Shown: positions 9,057-16,689 of the stretch, one piece after another
Layout of the letters: each line of letters starts with the position of its first letter
How positions within the stretch are numbered: position 1 is the first letter of the stretch
From: CAWCUU01 sp963798855
GTDB taxonomy: Bacteria; Gemmatimonadota; Gemmatimonadetes; Longimicrobiales; RSA9
Direction: 5' to 3'
NCBI GenBank assembly: GCA_963798855.1
Contig: CAWCUU010000003.1
Span: 372,001-436,000, forward strand
DNA length: 64,000 nucleotides
Translations under genes and position numbers: made by a program
The notes under the pieces: model-generated
Databases searched by the model: none
Told to the model about the DNA's origin: nothing
Seen by the model: only the letters and a program-made list of their open reading frames with translations

Positions 9057-10508
9057 ATGAACCAGAGAACGACAGCGGCCTTGATCGCCGCCGCGCTCAC
9101 GTGCACGGCCGCGCCCGTCCACGCGCAGGATGCGAAGGCGCGCATCGCAAGGTCGATCGATGTGCAGCAGGGGCACTGGGGCGACATCGCGAAGCGGATC
9201 TGGGGCTTCGCGGAGCTCGGCTTCCACGAGACGCAGAGCTCGGAGCTGCTGCAGCGGCAGCTACGCGATGCCGGCTTCACGGTCCAGGCGGGCATCGCCG
9301 GGATGCCGACCGCGTTCACGGCCGAGTGGGGCTCGGGCGAGCCCGTGATCGGTATCCTCGCCGAGTTCGACGCGCTGCCGGGTCTGTCACAGGACACCGT
9401 GCCCGAGCGGAAGCCGCTCGAGGCAGGCGGCTCGGGGCACGGCTGCGGGCACAACCTCTTCGGCACGGCATCCACGGCCGCCGCGATCGCGGTCAAGCAG
9501 TGGCTGGAGGAGGGCCACACGACCGGCACGATTCGCCTCTACGGCACGCCCGCGGAGGAGGGGGGCGACGGCAAGGTGTACATGGTGCGGGCGGGGCTGT
9601 TCGACGACATCGACGCAGTGCTCAGCTGGCACCCCGGCGATGAGAACGATGCCAGTCCGGCTCGCAATCTCGCAGTGATCTCGGCGTACTTCCGATTCCA
9701 CGGCGTGTCCGCGCACGCGGCCGCGGCTCCGGAGCGCGGCCGCTCCGCGCTCGACGGCGTGGAAGCGATGGACGCGATGGTCAACTTGCTACGCGAGCAC
9801 GTGCCGCAGACGACGCGCATCCACTACGTCATCCGCAAGGGAGGCCTCGCCCCGAACGTCGTGCCCGACTTCGCCGAAACCGAGTACTACGTACGCCATC
9901 CGGATGCTGACACCGTGCGCGCGATCTTCGAGCGGGTGGTGGACGCCGCGAAGGGCGCCGCCCTCGGCACGGGGACGACGATGGACTACGAGATCTTCAG
10001 CGGCAGCTACGAGCGCCTCCAGAACGAGACGCTGGCCCGGCTGATGGACGCCAACCTGCGCCGCGTCGGTGGCGTCGACTACACGTCTTCCGAGCGCGAC
10101 TTCGGGACACGGCTCCAGAAGACGCTCGGCGACGACGCGCCCGACCTTGCCACCGCGTCCGAGATCCAGCCGTTCCGGACCGACAAGATGACCTACGCCT
10201 CGTCCGACGCCGGCGACGTCAGCTGGGTCGTCCCTTACACCGGCCTCAGCACCGCGACGTGGGTGCCCGGCACCGCCGCACATTCATGGCAGGCAGTGGC
10301 GGTGGACGGCACGAGCATCGGCGCCAAGGGCCTCGTCGTCGCTGCAAAGACGATCGCGATGACGGCCGTGGACCTCTACACGAAGCCGTCCCTCCTGAAG
10401 CAGGCCCGCGCCGAGTTCGATCGGCGCCGCGGCCCGGACTTCCGCTACGTCTCGCTGATCGGAGATCGCGAGCCCGAGCTGGACTATCGCGGAGGCGGCA
10501 AGGAATAG
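9057..10508 (+). CDS. Secreted M20D amidohydrolase, AbgB-like
   Basis: A 483-residue protein with a signal peptide (MNQRTTAALIAAALTCTAAPVHAQ). The M20 metal-binding motif GHGCGHN (His128 first) and TPAEEGGDGK supply zinc ligands. The lid domain carries FHGVSAHAAAAPERGRSA. Overall it resembles the AbgB/amidohydrolase branch, whose E. coli member cleaves p-aminobenzoyl-glutamate; related members act on acyl-amino acids or dipeptides. The mature enzyme would be periplasmic, unlike cytoplasmic AbgB. It lies downstream of SusCD on the same strand and may process the imported material. Its last 25 bases overlap the opposing gene at 10484. Exact substrate unknown. Confidence 0.88.
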   Translation: MNQRTTAALIAAALTCTAAPVHAQDAKARIARSIDVQQGHWGDIAKRIWGFAELGFHETQSSELLQRQLRDAGFTVQAGIAGMPTAFTAEWGSGEPVIGILAEFDALPGLSQDTVPERKPLEAGGSGHGCGHNLFGTASTAAAIAVKQWLEEGHTTGTIRLYGTPAEEGGDGKVYMVRAGLFDDIDAVLSWHPGDENDASPARNLAVISAYFRFHGVSAHAAAAPERGRSALDGVEAMDAMVNLLREHVPQTTRIHYVIRKGGLAPNVVPDFAETEYYVRHPDADTVRAIFERVVDAAKGAALGTGTTMDYEIFSGSYERLQNETLARLMDANLRRVGGVDYTSSERDFGTRLQKTLGDDAPDLATASEIQPFRTDKMTYASSDAGDVSWVVPYTGLSTATWVPGTAAHSWQAVAVDGTSIGAKGLVVAAKTIAMTAVDLYTKPSLLKQARAEFDRRRGPDFRYVSLIGDREPELDYRGGGKE

Positions 10509-11059
10509 CGATCCCGGTCCGGGACGGCCGGTTTCTCGCGCCCGCGCGAATCGGGGACGGCTTCGCCCGGGCATTGCGTCTCGCCGCGCAGCAGGCCGCT
10601 CACGCTGAGATCCTCATCGAGGTCCGGCCAGCGGATTCCGCGGCCACCGTCGATCAGCTGCCAGGCGTCGAGCGTCGCCGGCGCGGCCTCATCGAGGCGG
10701 GGGAACCAGGCAAGGGGCGCCGAGAGTGAGCGCCCGTCCGCGAGCAGGACGACGAGGTCGCGGCCTATGATGCGGACCGCCGATGCCGCCGGACCGGCCG
10801 GCGAAGGACTCGGCGGCGAGGAGCGACGGCGCGCGGCGCTCCGCGGGGGCGGCACGTCCCCACCACCCACCGCAGCGAGCCAGCGCAACGGAAGCGATGT
10901 CCGTCCGATCCGGACAGGCGCGCCGTCCCCTTGCCAGCCGCCCAGAGGTGGGCGCAGCCGCGCCGGCCGCGACTCGCGCTGCACCCGGACCAGGGGCGCC
11001 TCGCCCTCGTTGGCGTAGAAGAAGATGCGGTAGCATCCGACCCACTCGATCGTCGCCAT
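10484..11059 (-). CDS. DUF4160-like / DUF2442 fusion protein
   Basis: About 191 residues from the ATG at 11059 (an in-frame ATG at 11110 is also possible; neither has a clear ribosome-binding site). The first 35 residues (IEWVGCYRIFFYANEGEAP) resemble DUF4160, though the rest of that domain is degenerate. Residues about 105-170 form a good DUF2442 domain (VLLADGRSLSAPLAWFPRL, GIRWPDLDEDLSVSGLL). These two domains are usually separate neighbouring small genes of toxin-antitoxin-like character; here they share one frame joined by a low-complexity Pro/Ser/Arg linker. The gene is opposed to the M20 gene and overlaps its end. Could be decayed. Confidence 0.55.
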   Translation of the reverse strand: MATIEWVGCYRIFFYANEGEAPLVRVQRESRPARLRPPLGGWQGDGAPVRIGRTSLPLRWLAAVGGGDVPPPRSAARRRSSPPSPSPAGPAASAVRIIGRDLVVLLADGRSLSAPLAWFPRLDEAAPATLDAWQLIDGGRGIRWPDLDEDLSVSGLLRGETQCPGEAVPDSRGREKPAVPDRDRYSLPPPR

Positions 11060-11202
11060 GGCCGGAAGGTGCGGGGGGGCGCGGGGCGCAGCCATGGCAG
11101 CCGCGGCCAACGGCCACGAGCAGGGAGCCTTCCCTTCAGGACGTCCACTGCGAGGTACCGAACTACTCCGACCCGGGCGCCGGGCCTGTCTGAGCAGCCG
11201 AC

Positions 11203-11568
11203 CTACTCGGGCTCGGCGCCCAGCGTGTCACGGAGCCGCTCCTCGAGCCGGTTCAGGTCCCAGTGCGCCTGATCGCGGATGATGGAGCGCAGCACTGGAT
11301 TGAGCCCCTCGACCGTGTCCAGGATGTCGGCGAGCAGCTGCCTCTGCTCCGCGGCGCGCGCGCCCGCGTCCGACGGCGCGATGAGATCGCGGAGGATCGC
11401 GCTCTCCGATCGCGACGCAACGAGCGGCTCCTCCACCCCTTCCACGAAGACCCGCGTCCTGCGCCCGGGGCCGCGACCGTCCTCGATCGGCTCGAGGCCC
11501 ACGATGCGGTCGGAACGGAAGTACTTGCCATACCCGAGTGGAACGATCTGCCCCGCGGTGATCTTCAT
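11203..11568 (-). CDS. RemA/DUF370-like small regulatory protein (tentative)
   Basis: A 121-residue protein preceded by an excellent AGGAGG 5-6 bases before the ATG. The first half (IVPLGYGKYFRSDRIVGLEP, GPGRRTRVFVEGVEEPLVAS) has the RemA/DUF370 feel: a short beta-rich domain with a conserved SDRIV and GRRTR pair, here followed by a helical tail that RemA lacks. RemA is a DNA-binding activator of biofilm genes in Bacillus. The homology here is by eye and the function is inferred only weakly. It is a single gene between DUF2442 and an unknown small gene. Confidence 0.5.
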   Translation of the reverse strand: MKITAGQIVPLGYGKYFRSDRIVGLEPIEDGRGPGRRTRVFVEGVEEPLVASRSESAILRDLIAPSDAGARAAEQRQLLADILDTVEGLNPVLRSIIRDQAHWDLNRLEERLRDTLGAEPE

Positions 11569-11763
11569 GCGCCCCTCCTATCGCGTCGACCCGCGGCCGA
11601 AGCTGCCCGCTCGAAGTGTACCGCCGACCGACGCCGCACGGCCAGATGGACCGCGCGCGTCGGCGCGTTCGTCGCTACATTCCGTCACGACCGGAGCACC
11701 CGAACTCGATCGTGATGCAGAGCGTACGACCGGCAGCGCACTTCAGCTCTCCAGTGGCCTGAC

Positions 11764-12054
11764 ATGTCCGAGCGCGTCTCGCTTCCCGCCAGCCTGGGTG
11801 AGCTCGACGGCCGTGGTTACCTGGCCGTGGAGACCGAAGGGTACCGTCGAGCCGAGGGCGTGTTCTTCACGCAGCTCGCGGCGCGACGGCACTGTCTGCG
11901 CTACATGGTCGACGGGCTGCCGGCCATCTATCGGGGCGCGCTCATCGGCGAGGACGGCAGCGAACGGCTGTTCACGGTCGAGGTGTACGTCCGCGCCGTG
12001 AGCGAGGAGGGCGGCCGCCTGCGCGTCCAGATCCAGGCGCTGGGCTCGTACTGA
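11764..12054 (+). CDS. Small protein of unknown function
   Basis: A 96-residue protein beginning MSERVSLPASLGELDGRGYL. It is predicted largely beta-stranded at the C terminus (LFTVEVYVRAVSEEGGRLRV). It has no signal peptide or membrane segment and is not a family I recognise. It shows high GC third-position use like its neighbours and is bounded by a convergent TPR remnant 10 bases downstream. The 195 bases upstream hold no other gene. Confidence 0.55.
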   Translation: MSERVSLPASLGELDGRGYLAVETEGYRRAEGVFFTQLAARRHCLRYMVDGLPAIYRGALIGEDGSERLFTVEVYVRAVSEEGGRLRVQIQALGSY

Positions 12055-12064
12055 GGACCCCGAC

Positions 12065-13450
12065 TCAGCCGCTCGCGTTCTGCATCCGTTCCAGCCGCCC
12101 ACGAGCCTCCTGCACGAGTGGCTGCAGCGGCGGATCCCCGTCCCGCCAGAGTTCGAGGAATCGGGCGTAGTGGAGAGCGGCCTTCTCGGCGTCCCCCATA
12201 TGGTCGTAGATCTGGCCAACGCGCAGCTGGACGATTCCGCCGTAGATGAACGACCCAATGTAGCCGACATCGAGGGCGTTCTGCCAGAGCGGGAGCGCCT
12301 GCTCGTAGCGGCCGGCCTGGTACAGCAGCTCGGCGCGCGCGTGGTTCTCAATGGTCTTGTTCCAGATGGACAGCACGTCGCTCGGCACGTGGACGGCCAC
12401 CGCGCTGTCCGCGAGCGCCAGCGCACGTTCCCTGTCGCCGCTCGCCCACGCGCCCTGTGCTCTGACTCCGCTCGCCATGCCAATGACCACCGTGTCGAGT
12501 CCCGGTGCGACCGCGAGCCGCCCCATTCGAGCGGCGAAGGCCAGCGCGGAGTCCGGCTCCCCCGAGCCGCGCACTCAGCACGCCGAGCAGATAGAGACAC
12601 CGTGCCGGCAGCAGCTGCGCGGACCGCCCCGCCGCGGTGTTCATCGAGGGGACGGTGTCGCGGACGACCTGCTCCCTGATCCGACGTACATCCTCCGCCG
12701 GAAGCCGCATGAAGGTCAATGCGGCGCACTGTGTCTGCAGCTCGAGCACGATGTGGGGCACGTAGCCGACGAAATGCACGCGCTGCAGCCCCGCGGCGGA
12801 GACCAGCGCGAGCTCGCGCTTCGCCTCACGCCACCCTCCACGGACGAGGTCGACGTGCGCAGCGCCCAGGTGCCCCATCGCGCGCCCTCGGGCGAATGCC
12901 CGGCCTGAATCGCGCGCTGCGCGAGGCGATCACTGCTGTCGAAGTCGCGAGTCCAGCCGCCGGCGTCGGCGATCGCACCCAGCGCCTCGACCGGTTCAGC
13001 ATCCGGGATCTTCGCGAGCTCTGCCCTTATCGCGGCCGTATCTGCGCTCGCCTCGGCCAGCGCAACGCGGTCGATCAGATCGAGCGTGTCTCCATCGACC
13101 AGAGGCGCCAGCCGGCGGTAGGCAACCCAGTCTTCCTCGCGCCCGGCGAGGTGCAGCATGGCTCATATCGGGCAGATGAACTTCGGATCGGCGGCGAGCA
13201 CGGCGTCGAACGGCGCGCGCGCCTCGCCCACCGGTCGACCGCGCATCGGATTGTAGACCAGGAGCAGGCTGGCCAGTTGGAACTGGGCGTCCAACTCGCC
13301 CGGATATTCCGCGAGAATCGCCCGGTACCGCCGCTCCGCTTCGTCGGCCCGCCCCTCGAAGAAGTCGTGCGCCGCCTCCACGAGCCGGCGGTCCCGGTCG
13401 TCGAGCCGATCGGCGTGGCGGAGCGCGGCGTCGAGGGCCTGTGGCCCCTT
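12065..13450 (-). pseudogene. Broken TPR-rich C-terminal part of a kinase- or regulator-type protein
   Basis: Homologous sequence continues across three reading segments on this strand. 13450-13161 contains ALRHADRLDDRDRRLVEAA and AEYPGELDAQFQLASLL and ends at an in-frame TGA (13161-13163). The same frame resumes at 13159 (MLHLAGREEDWVAYRRLAPL) and shifts near 12880 into MGHLGAAHVDLVRGGWREAK. It shifts back near 12570 into GEPDSALAFAARM, running to 12065. The second shift is explained by one extra G in a run of five. The repeats are TPR-like and resemble the C-terminal half of Gemmatimonad/Acidobacterial serine/threonine kinases or SARP-like regulators. No kinase domain is found upstream, so the gene is truncated as well as interrupted. 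Confidence 0.68.
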
Positions 13451-13606
13451 TGTACGACGGTAGCTTTTTGAATCGGAATGCTGGAAGATGTCGGAGCGGC
13501 GGCCGCAGGGCAACGGCCTCGTGCGATTCGCGCGGGCGTCGCCGATCACGAGCCGGAGCCGCCGCACCGCGTCCACGCATCCGTCTCTTGACCGGCCCAC
13601 GGTCCA

Positions 13607-13627
13607 GGGTGTAGATATCCTACACCC
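13607..13627. promoter_or_regulatory. Palindromic operator in front of the PadR gene
   Basis: Perfect 8-bp arms GGGTGTAG (13607-13614) and CTACACCC (13620-13627) flank a 5-base centre, 75 bases before the PadR start. A TTGACC at 13588 and TAGATA at 13612 (18-base spacing) would place the palindrome over the -10 element. PadR-family repressors bind such ATGTA/TACAT-like inverted repeats, so autorepression is the natural reading. Confidence 0.6.
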
Positions 13628-13702
13628 CCGGACGGGAATGCGGATCCTCCGCCACGTCGGCCGAGGGCACGACGCGTCCACTCAGTCGACGACGGCCCTG
13701 CC

Positions 13703-14065
13703 ATGCCCGGAAATCGTGGTGTCACCCGGATCGAGCTGCTGCAGGGGACGCTCGACCTGCTCATCCTGCAGACGCTGCGGTGGGGTCCGAGGCACGGGTA
13801 CGGGATCTCGCAGATGATTCGTGCCCGTTCGGCGGAGGTGCTGCGGGTGGACACAGGGTCGCTCTATCCGGCGCTTCACCGGCTCGAGCGGGAGGGCCAC
13901 ATCGCGGCGGAGTGGGGAAAATCCGAGAACAACCAGCGCGTGCGGATCTACACGCTGACGGCGCGGGGACGGAAGCGGCTCGCCGCCGAGCGGACTCGCT
14001 GGGAGAGCATCGCACAGGCGATCGCGGGAGTTCTGGAGCCGCCGGTGGCGGAGGAGGGGAGGTGA
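13703..14065 (+). CDS. PadR family transcriptional repressor
   Basis: A 120-residue winged-helix protein with the PadR core: LLQGTLDLLILQTLRWGPRH, GYGISQMI, VDTGSLYPALHRLEREG, and a short C-terminal dimerisation helix. It lies directly in front of the ADOP permease, with which it overlaps (GTGA: permease start 14062, PadR stop 14063-14065), the standard ADOP arrangement in Acidobacteria and Gemmatimonadota. It probably represses this pair through the palindrome at 13607-13627. Confidence 0.94.
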   Translation: MPGNRGVTRIELLQGTLDLLILQTLRWGPRHGYGISQMIRARSAEVLRVDTGSLYPALHRLEREGHIAAEWGKSENNQRVRIYTLTARGRKRLAAERTRWESIAQAIAGVLEPPVAEEGR

Positions 14066-16674
14066 GGCTGCCGTTCCTGGGATGGCGAGCGCGACGGGAG
14101 GCGGAGCTCGAGGAGGAGATCCGAGCGCACCTGCGTATGGCGGTGCGGGAGCGCGTTGCGCGCGGGGAGGATCCGCGGAGTGCGGAGGAGGCAGCGCGGC
14201 GGGAGTTCGGCAATGTCGTGCACGTCAAGGAGGTCACCCGGGAGCAGTGGCGAAGCGCGGTCCTTGAGCGGTCCGCGCGGGAGCTGACTCAGGCGCTCCG
14301 CGCGCTGCGACGAACGCCGGGGTTCACCGCCGGGTGCGTGCTTGTGCTGGCACTCGGGATCGGCATGTCGACCGCGATTTTCGCGGTCTACGATGCGGTC
14401 CTCGTTCAGGCGCTCCCGGTGCGGGCACCGGAGCGGCTCGTGCTGCCGCGGACGCTGGATCCGGGGGGCGCGGACGTCGGCATGACACAGCAGGAGCTGA
14501 AAGAACTGGCGGTGTCGAGCGGCACGATGCGGGCGCTCGCGGGGGTCGCGCATCAGGGCGCCTTCACTACGTCGCTCACGGATGGTGATCGGGTGCTGGC
14601 GCTGAAGGCGTCGTGGGTGACGGGCAACTTCTTCGACGTGCTGGGTGTGCGGCCGGAGCTGGGTCGTCTCTTCAACGCCGGCGACGAGGCCACGGCGGGG
14701 GCGATGTCGACGCCGATCGTCCTGTCCTACGACACCTGGAAGCGCCGCTTCGGCGGGGACCCGGGCGTGATCGGCCGGCTGGTCGGAAATCCCTACACCC
14801 ATGAGCACGCGCGGATCATCGGGGTCGCGCCGCCGGGGCTGGCGTATCCCGCGGGTACGGAGTACTGGACGCCGCTCGTGTACTCGATCCTCGACGTCGT
14901 GGCGCGGCTCGAGCCTGGAGCGACCCTCGTGTCCGCGCGGGCGGAATTCTTCTCGGTCATGCGGCGCATCGATGCGGAGCGCGTTGCGAGCGGCAGGCAG
15001 GGTGCCGGGCTGGCGCGGGCGGAGATCGAGACGTTCCGCCACGCGGTTGTGGGAGATGTTCGGCCACAGCTCGTCGCGGTCGTCGCGGCGGTGGCGCTGC
15101 TGCTGCTGATCGCCTGCGCGAACGTCGGCGGCCTCGTCCTGCTACGGGCGACGTCTCGCGAGGTGGAGGTGGCCGTGCGACGCTCCCTCGGGGCGGGAGT
15201 GGGCGACATCGTGCGGCCGCTGCTATGGGAGAGCGCAATCCTCGCGTTGTGCGGCGGTCTGCTCGGCTTCGCGTGCGCCGAGGGCGTGCTGCGTGTGCTG
15301 CCGCGGCTCGCGCCGCCCGCGCTGCCCCGACTCAATGTCGTGCGCCTGTCCGCGGCTCCACTCGGGATCGCGGCGGGCGTGACCGTGGCGGCGCTCGTCC
15401 TCGCGGCGGTCGTTCCCACCCTGGCGACGCTCCGCTCCACTCCCGCTTCGCCACTCCGTCTGGATTCACGCTCCGGGCGGACCGGTCGGGCTCGGCGGCG
15501 GCTGCGACAGGCCCTCGTCGCCTCGCAGGTCGCGATCGCTCTGGTGATGCTCACGGGCGCCGGGCTGCTGGTACGCAGCCTGGATCGGCTCACGCGCGTA
15601 CCGCTCGGCTACCGTCCCGAGCACCTCTCGATCCTGACGATTGCGAAGCCCATCCCTCCGGACAGCGCGATGAGCGAGTTCATCGCGCTGTACGACCGCG
15701 TGGCTCCGCGTATCGTGGCGATCCCGGGTGTCGTCTCCATGACGCCCGTAACGGCGGACCCGTTCTACGGAGCCCATGTCTTCACGGGTCGCTGGACGGC
15801 AGAGGGCGAATCGGACGCTACTGCTCGTGCGAATCCGCTGGTGCCGTTCGAGGTGGGGGGCCCGGACTACTTTCGGACGTTCGACATCCCGCTGCTGCGC
15901 GGGCGCGGCTTCCTCGAGACGGATGTCGCCGGGGCACCTCCGGTCGTGATCGTCAGCCGGGCGGTCGCAGAGCGCTTCTGGCCCGGCGAGGATCCGGTCG
16001 GCAAGCAGGTCCGGTTCGTGGGTGACACGAGCGCGGATGCGTGGCACACGGTGGTCGGCGAGGCTGCGGACATCCGATTCCGCAGCGTGCGCGAGGCGAC
16101 ACCGACGATGTACATGCCGTGGCGGCAGACCTTCTTCCAGGGGGTGGTGGCGCTCCGCACGAAGGGGCCGCTCGCGACGGTGCTGCCGGCTTTGCGCCGC
16201 GCCGTTCAGGGCGCCGATCCGGAAGCGACGATCGCGCGTGCCCGCACCATGGACGGGCTGCTGGACGAGCAGCTCGCGCTGCCACGCGTCTCGACCCTGA
16301 TTCTCTCCGCTTTCGGGGGCGCGGCGCTGCTGCTGGCGGGGATCGGTCTGTACGGGACCATGGCCTCGGCGGTGCGGGAGAGGACGCACGAGCTGGGCAT
16401 CCGCGCCGCTCTCGGCGCGACGCCGGCGCGCCTGCTCGGCGGTGTGCTGGCGCAGGCCGCGGCGATTGCGGGGGCCGGCGCCGCGATCGGAGTCGCTGGA
16501 GCCGTCGCGGCCACGCGATTCCTCCGGGCGCTGCTCTTCGAGGTCCGCCCCACCGACCCGGCTGCGCTGCTCGGCGCATGCGCGCTGCTGCTGGCGGTCG
16601 CAATCCTCGCCGCGTACGTGCCGGCCTGGCGCGCGACACGCGCGGATCCGTCGCGGGCGCTGCGCGCGGAATAA
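14062..16674 (+). CDS. ADOP-family ABC transporter permease (MacB/FtsX fold)
   Basis: An 870-residue inner-membrane protein started by a GTG translationally coupled to PadR. Residues 1-75 form the ADOP N-terminal helical region (EAELEEEIRAHLRMAVRERV, EAARREFGN). Then come MacB-type periplasmic core domains (residues about 110-340 and 520-720) and FtsX-like four-helix permease units (LVAVVAAVALLLLIACANVGG; IGLYGTMASAVRERTHELGI; VAILAAYVPAWRATRADPSR). No ATPase is adjacent, as is usual for ADOPs. Likely exports a small molecule or peptide, or acts in mechanotransmission. Confidence 0.92.
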   Translation: MRLPFLGWRARREAELEEEIRAHLRMAVRERVARGEDPRSAEEAARREFGNVVHVKEVTREQWRSAVLERSARELTQALRALRRTPGFTAGCVLVLALGIGMSTAIFAVYDAVLVQALPVRAPERLVLPRTLDPGGADVGMTQQELKELAVSSGTMRALAGVAHQGAFTTSLTDGDRVLALKASWVTGNFFDVLGVRPELGRLFNAGDEATAGAMSTPIVLSYDTWKRRFGGDPGVIGRLVGNPYTHEHARIIGVAPPGLAYPAGTEYWTPLVYSILDVVARLEPGATLVSARAEFFSVMRRIDAERVASGRQGAGLARAEIETFRHAVVGDVRPQLVAVVAAVALLLLIACANVGGLVLLRATSREVEVAVRRSLGAGVGDIVRPLLWESAILALCGGLLGFACAEGVLRVLPRLAPPALPRLNVVRLSAAPLGIAAGVTVAALVLAAVVPTLATLRSTPASPLRLDSRSGRTGRARRRLRQALVASQVAIALVMLTGAGLLVRSLDRLTRVPLGYRPEHLSILTIAKPIPPDSAMSEFIALYDRVAPRIVAIPGVVSMTPVTADPFYGAHVFTGRWTAEGESDATARANPLVPFEVGGPDYFRTFDIPLLRGRGFLETDVAGAPPVVIVSRAVAERFWPGEDPVGKQVRFVGDTSADAWHTVVGEAADIRFRSVREATPTMYMPWRQTFFQGVVALRTKGPLATVLPALRRAVQGADPEATIARARTMDGLLDEQLALPRVSTLILSAFGGAALLLAGIGLYGTMASAVRERTHELGIRAALGATPARLLGGVLAQAAAIAGAGAAIGVAGAVAATRFLRALLFEVRPTDPAALLGACALLLAVAILAAYVPAWRATRADPSRALRAE

Positions 16675-16689
16675 CCGGGCGCGGAGAGA

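Noticed and set aside
13161..13163. In-frame TGA as a possible selenocysteine codon in the TPR gene
   Set aside because: No hairpin with SECIS features follows and the gene has other lesions; decay or error is simpler.
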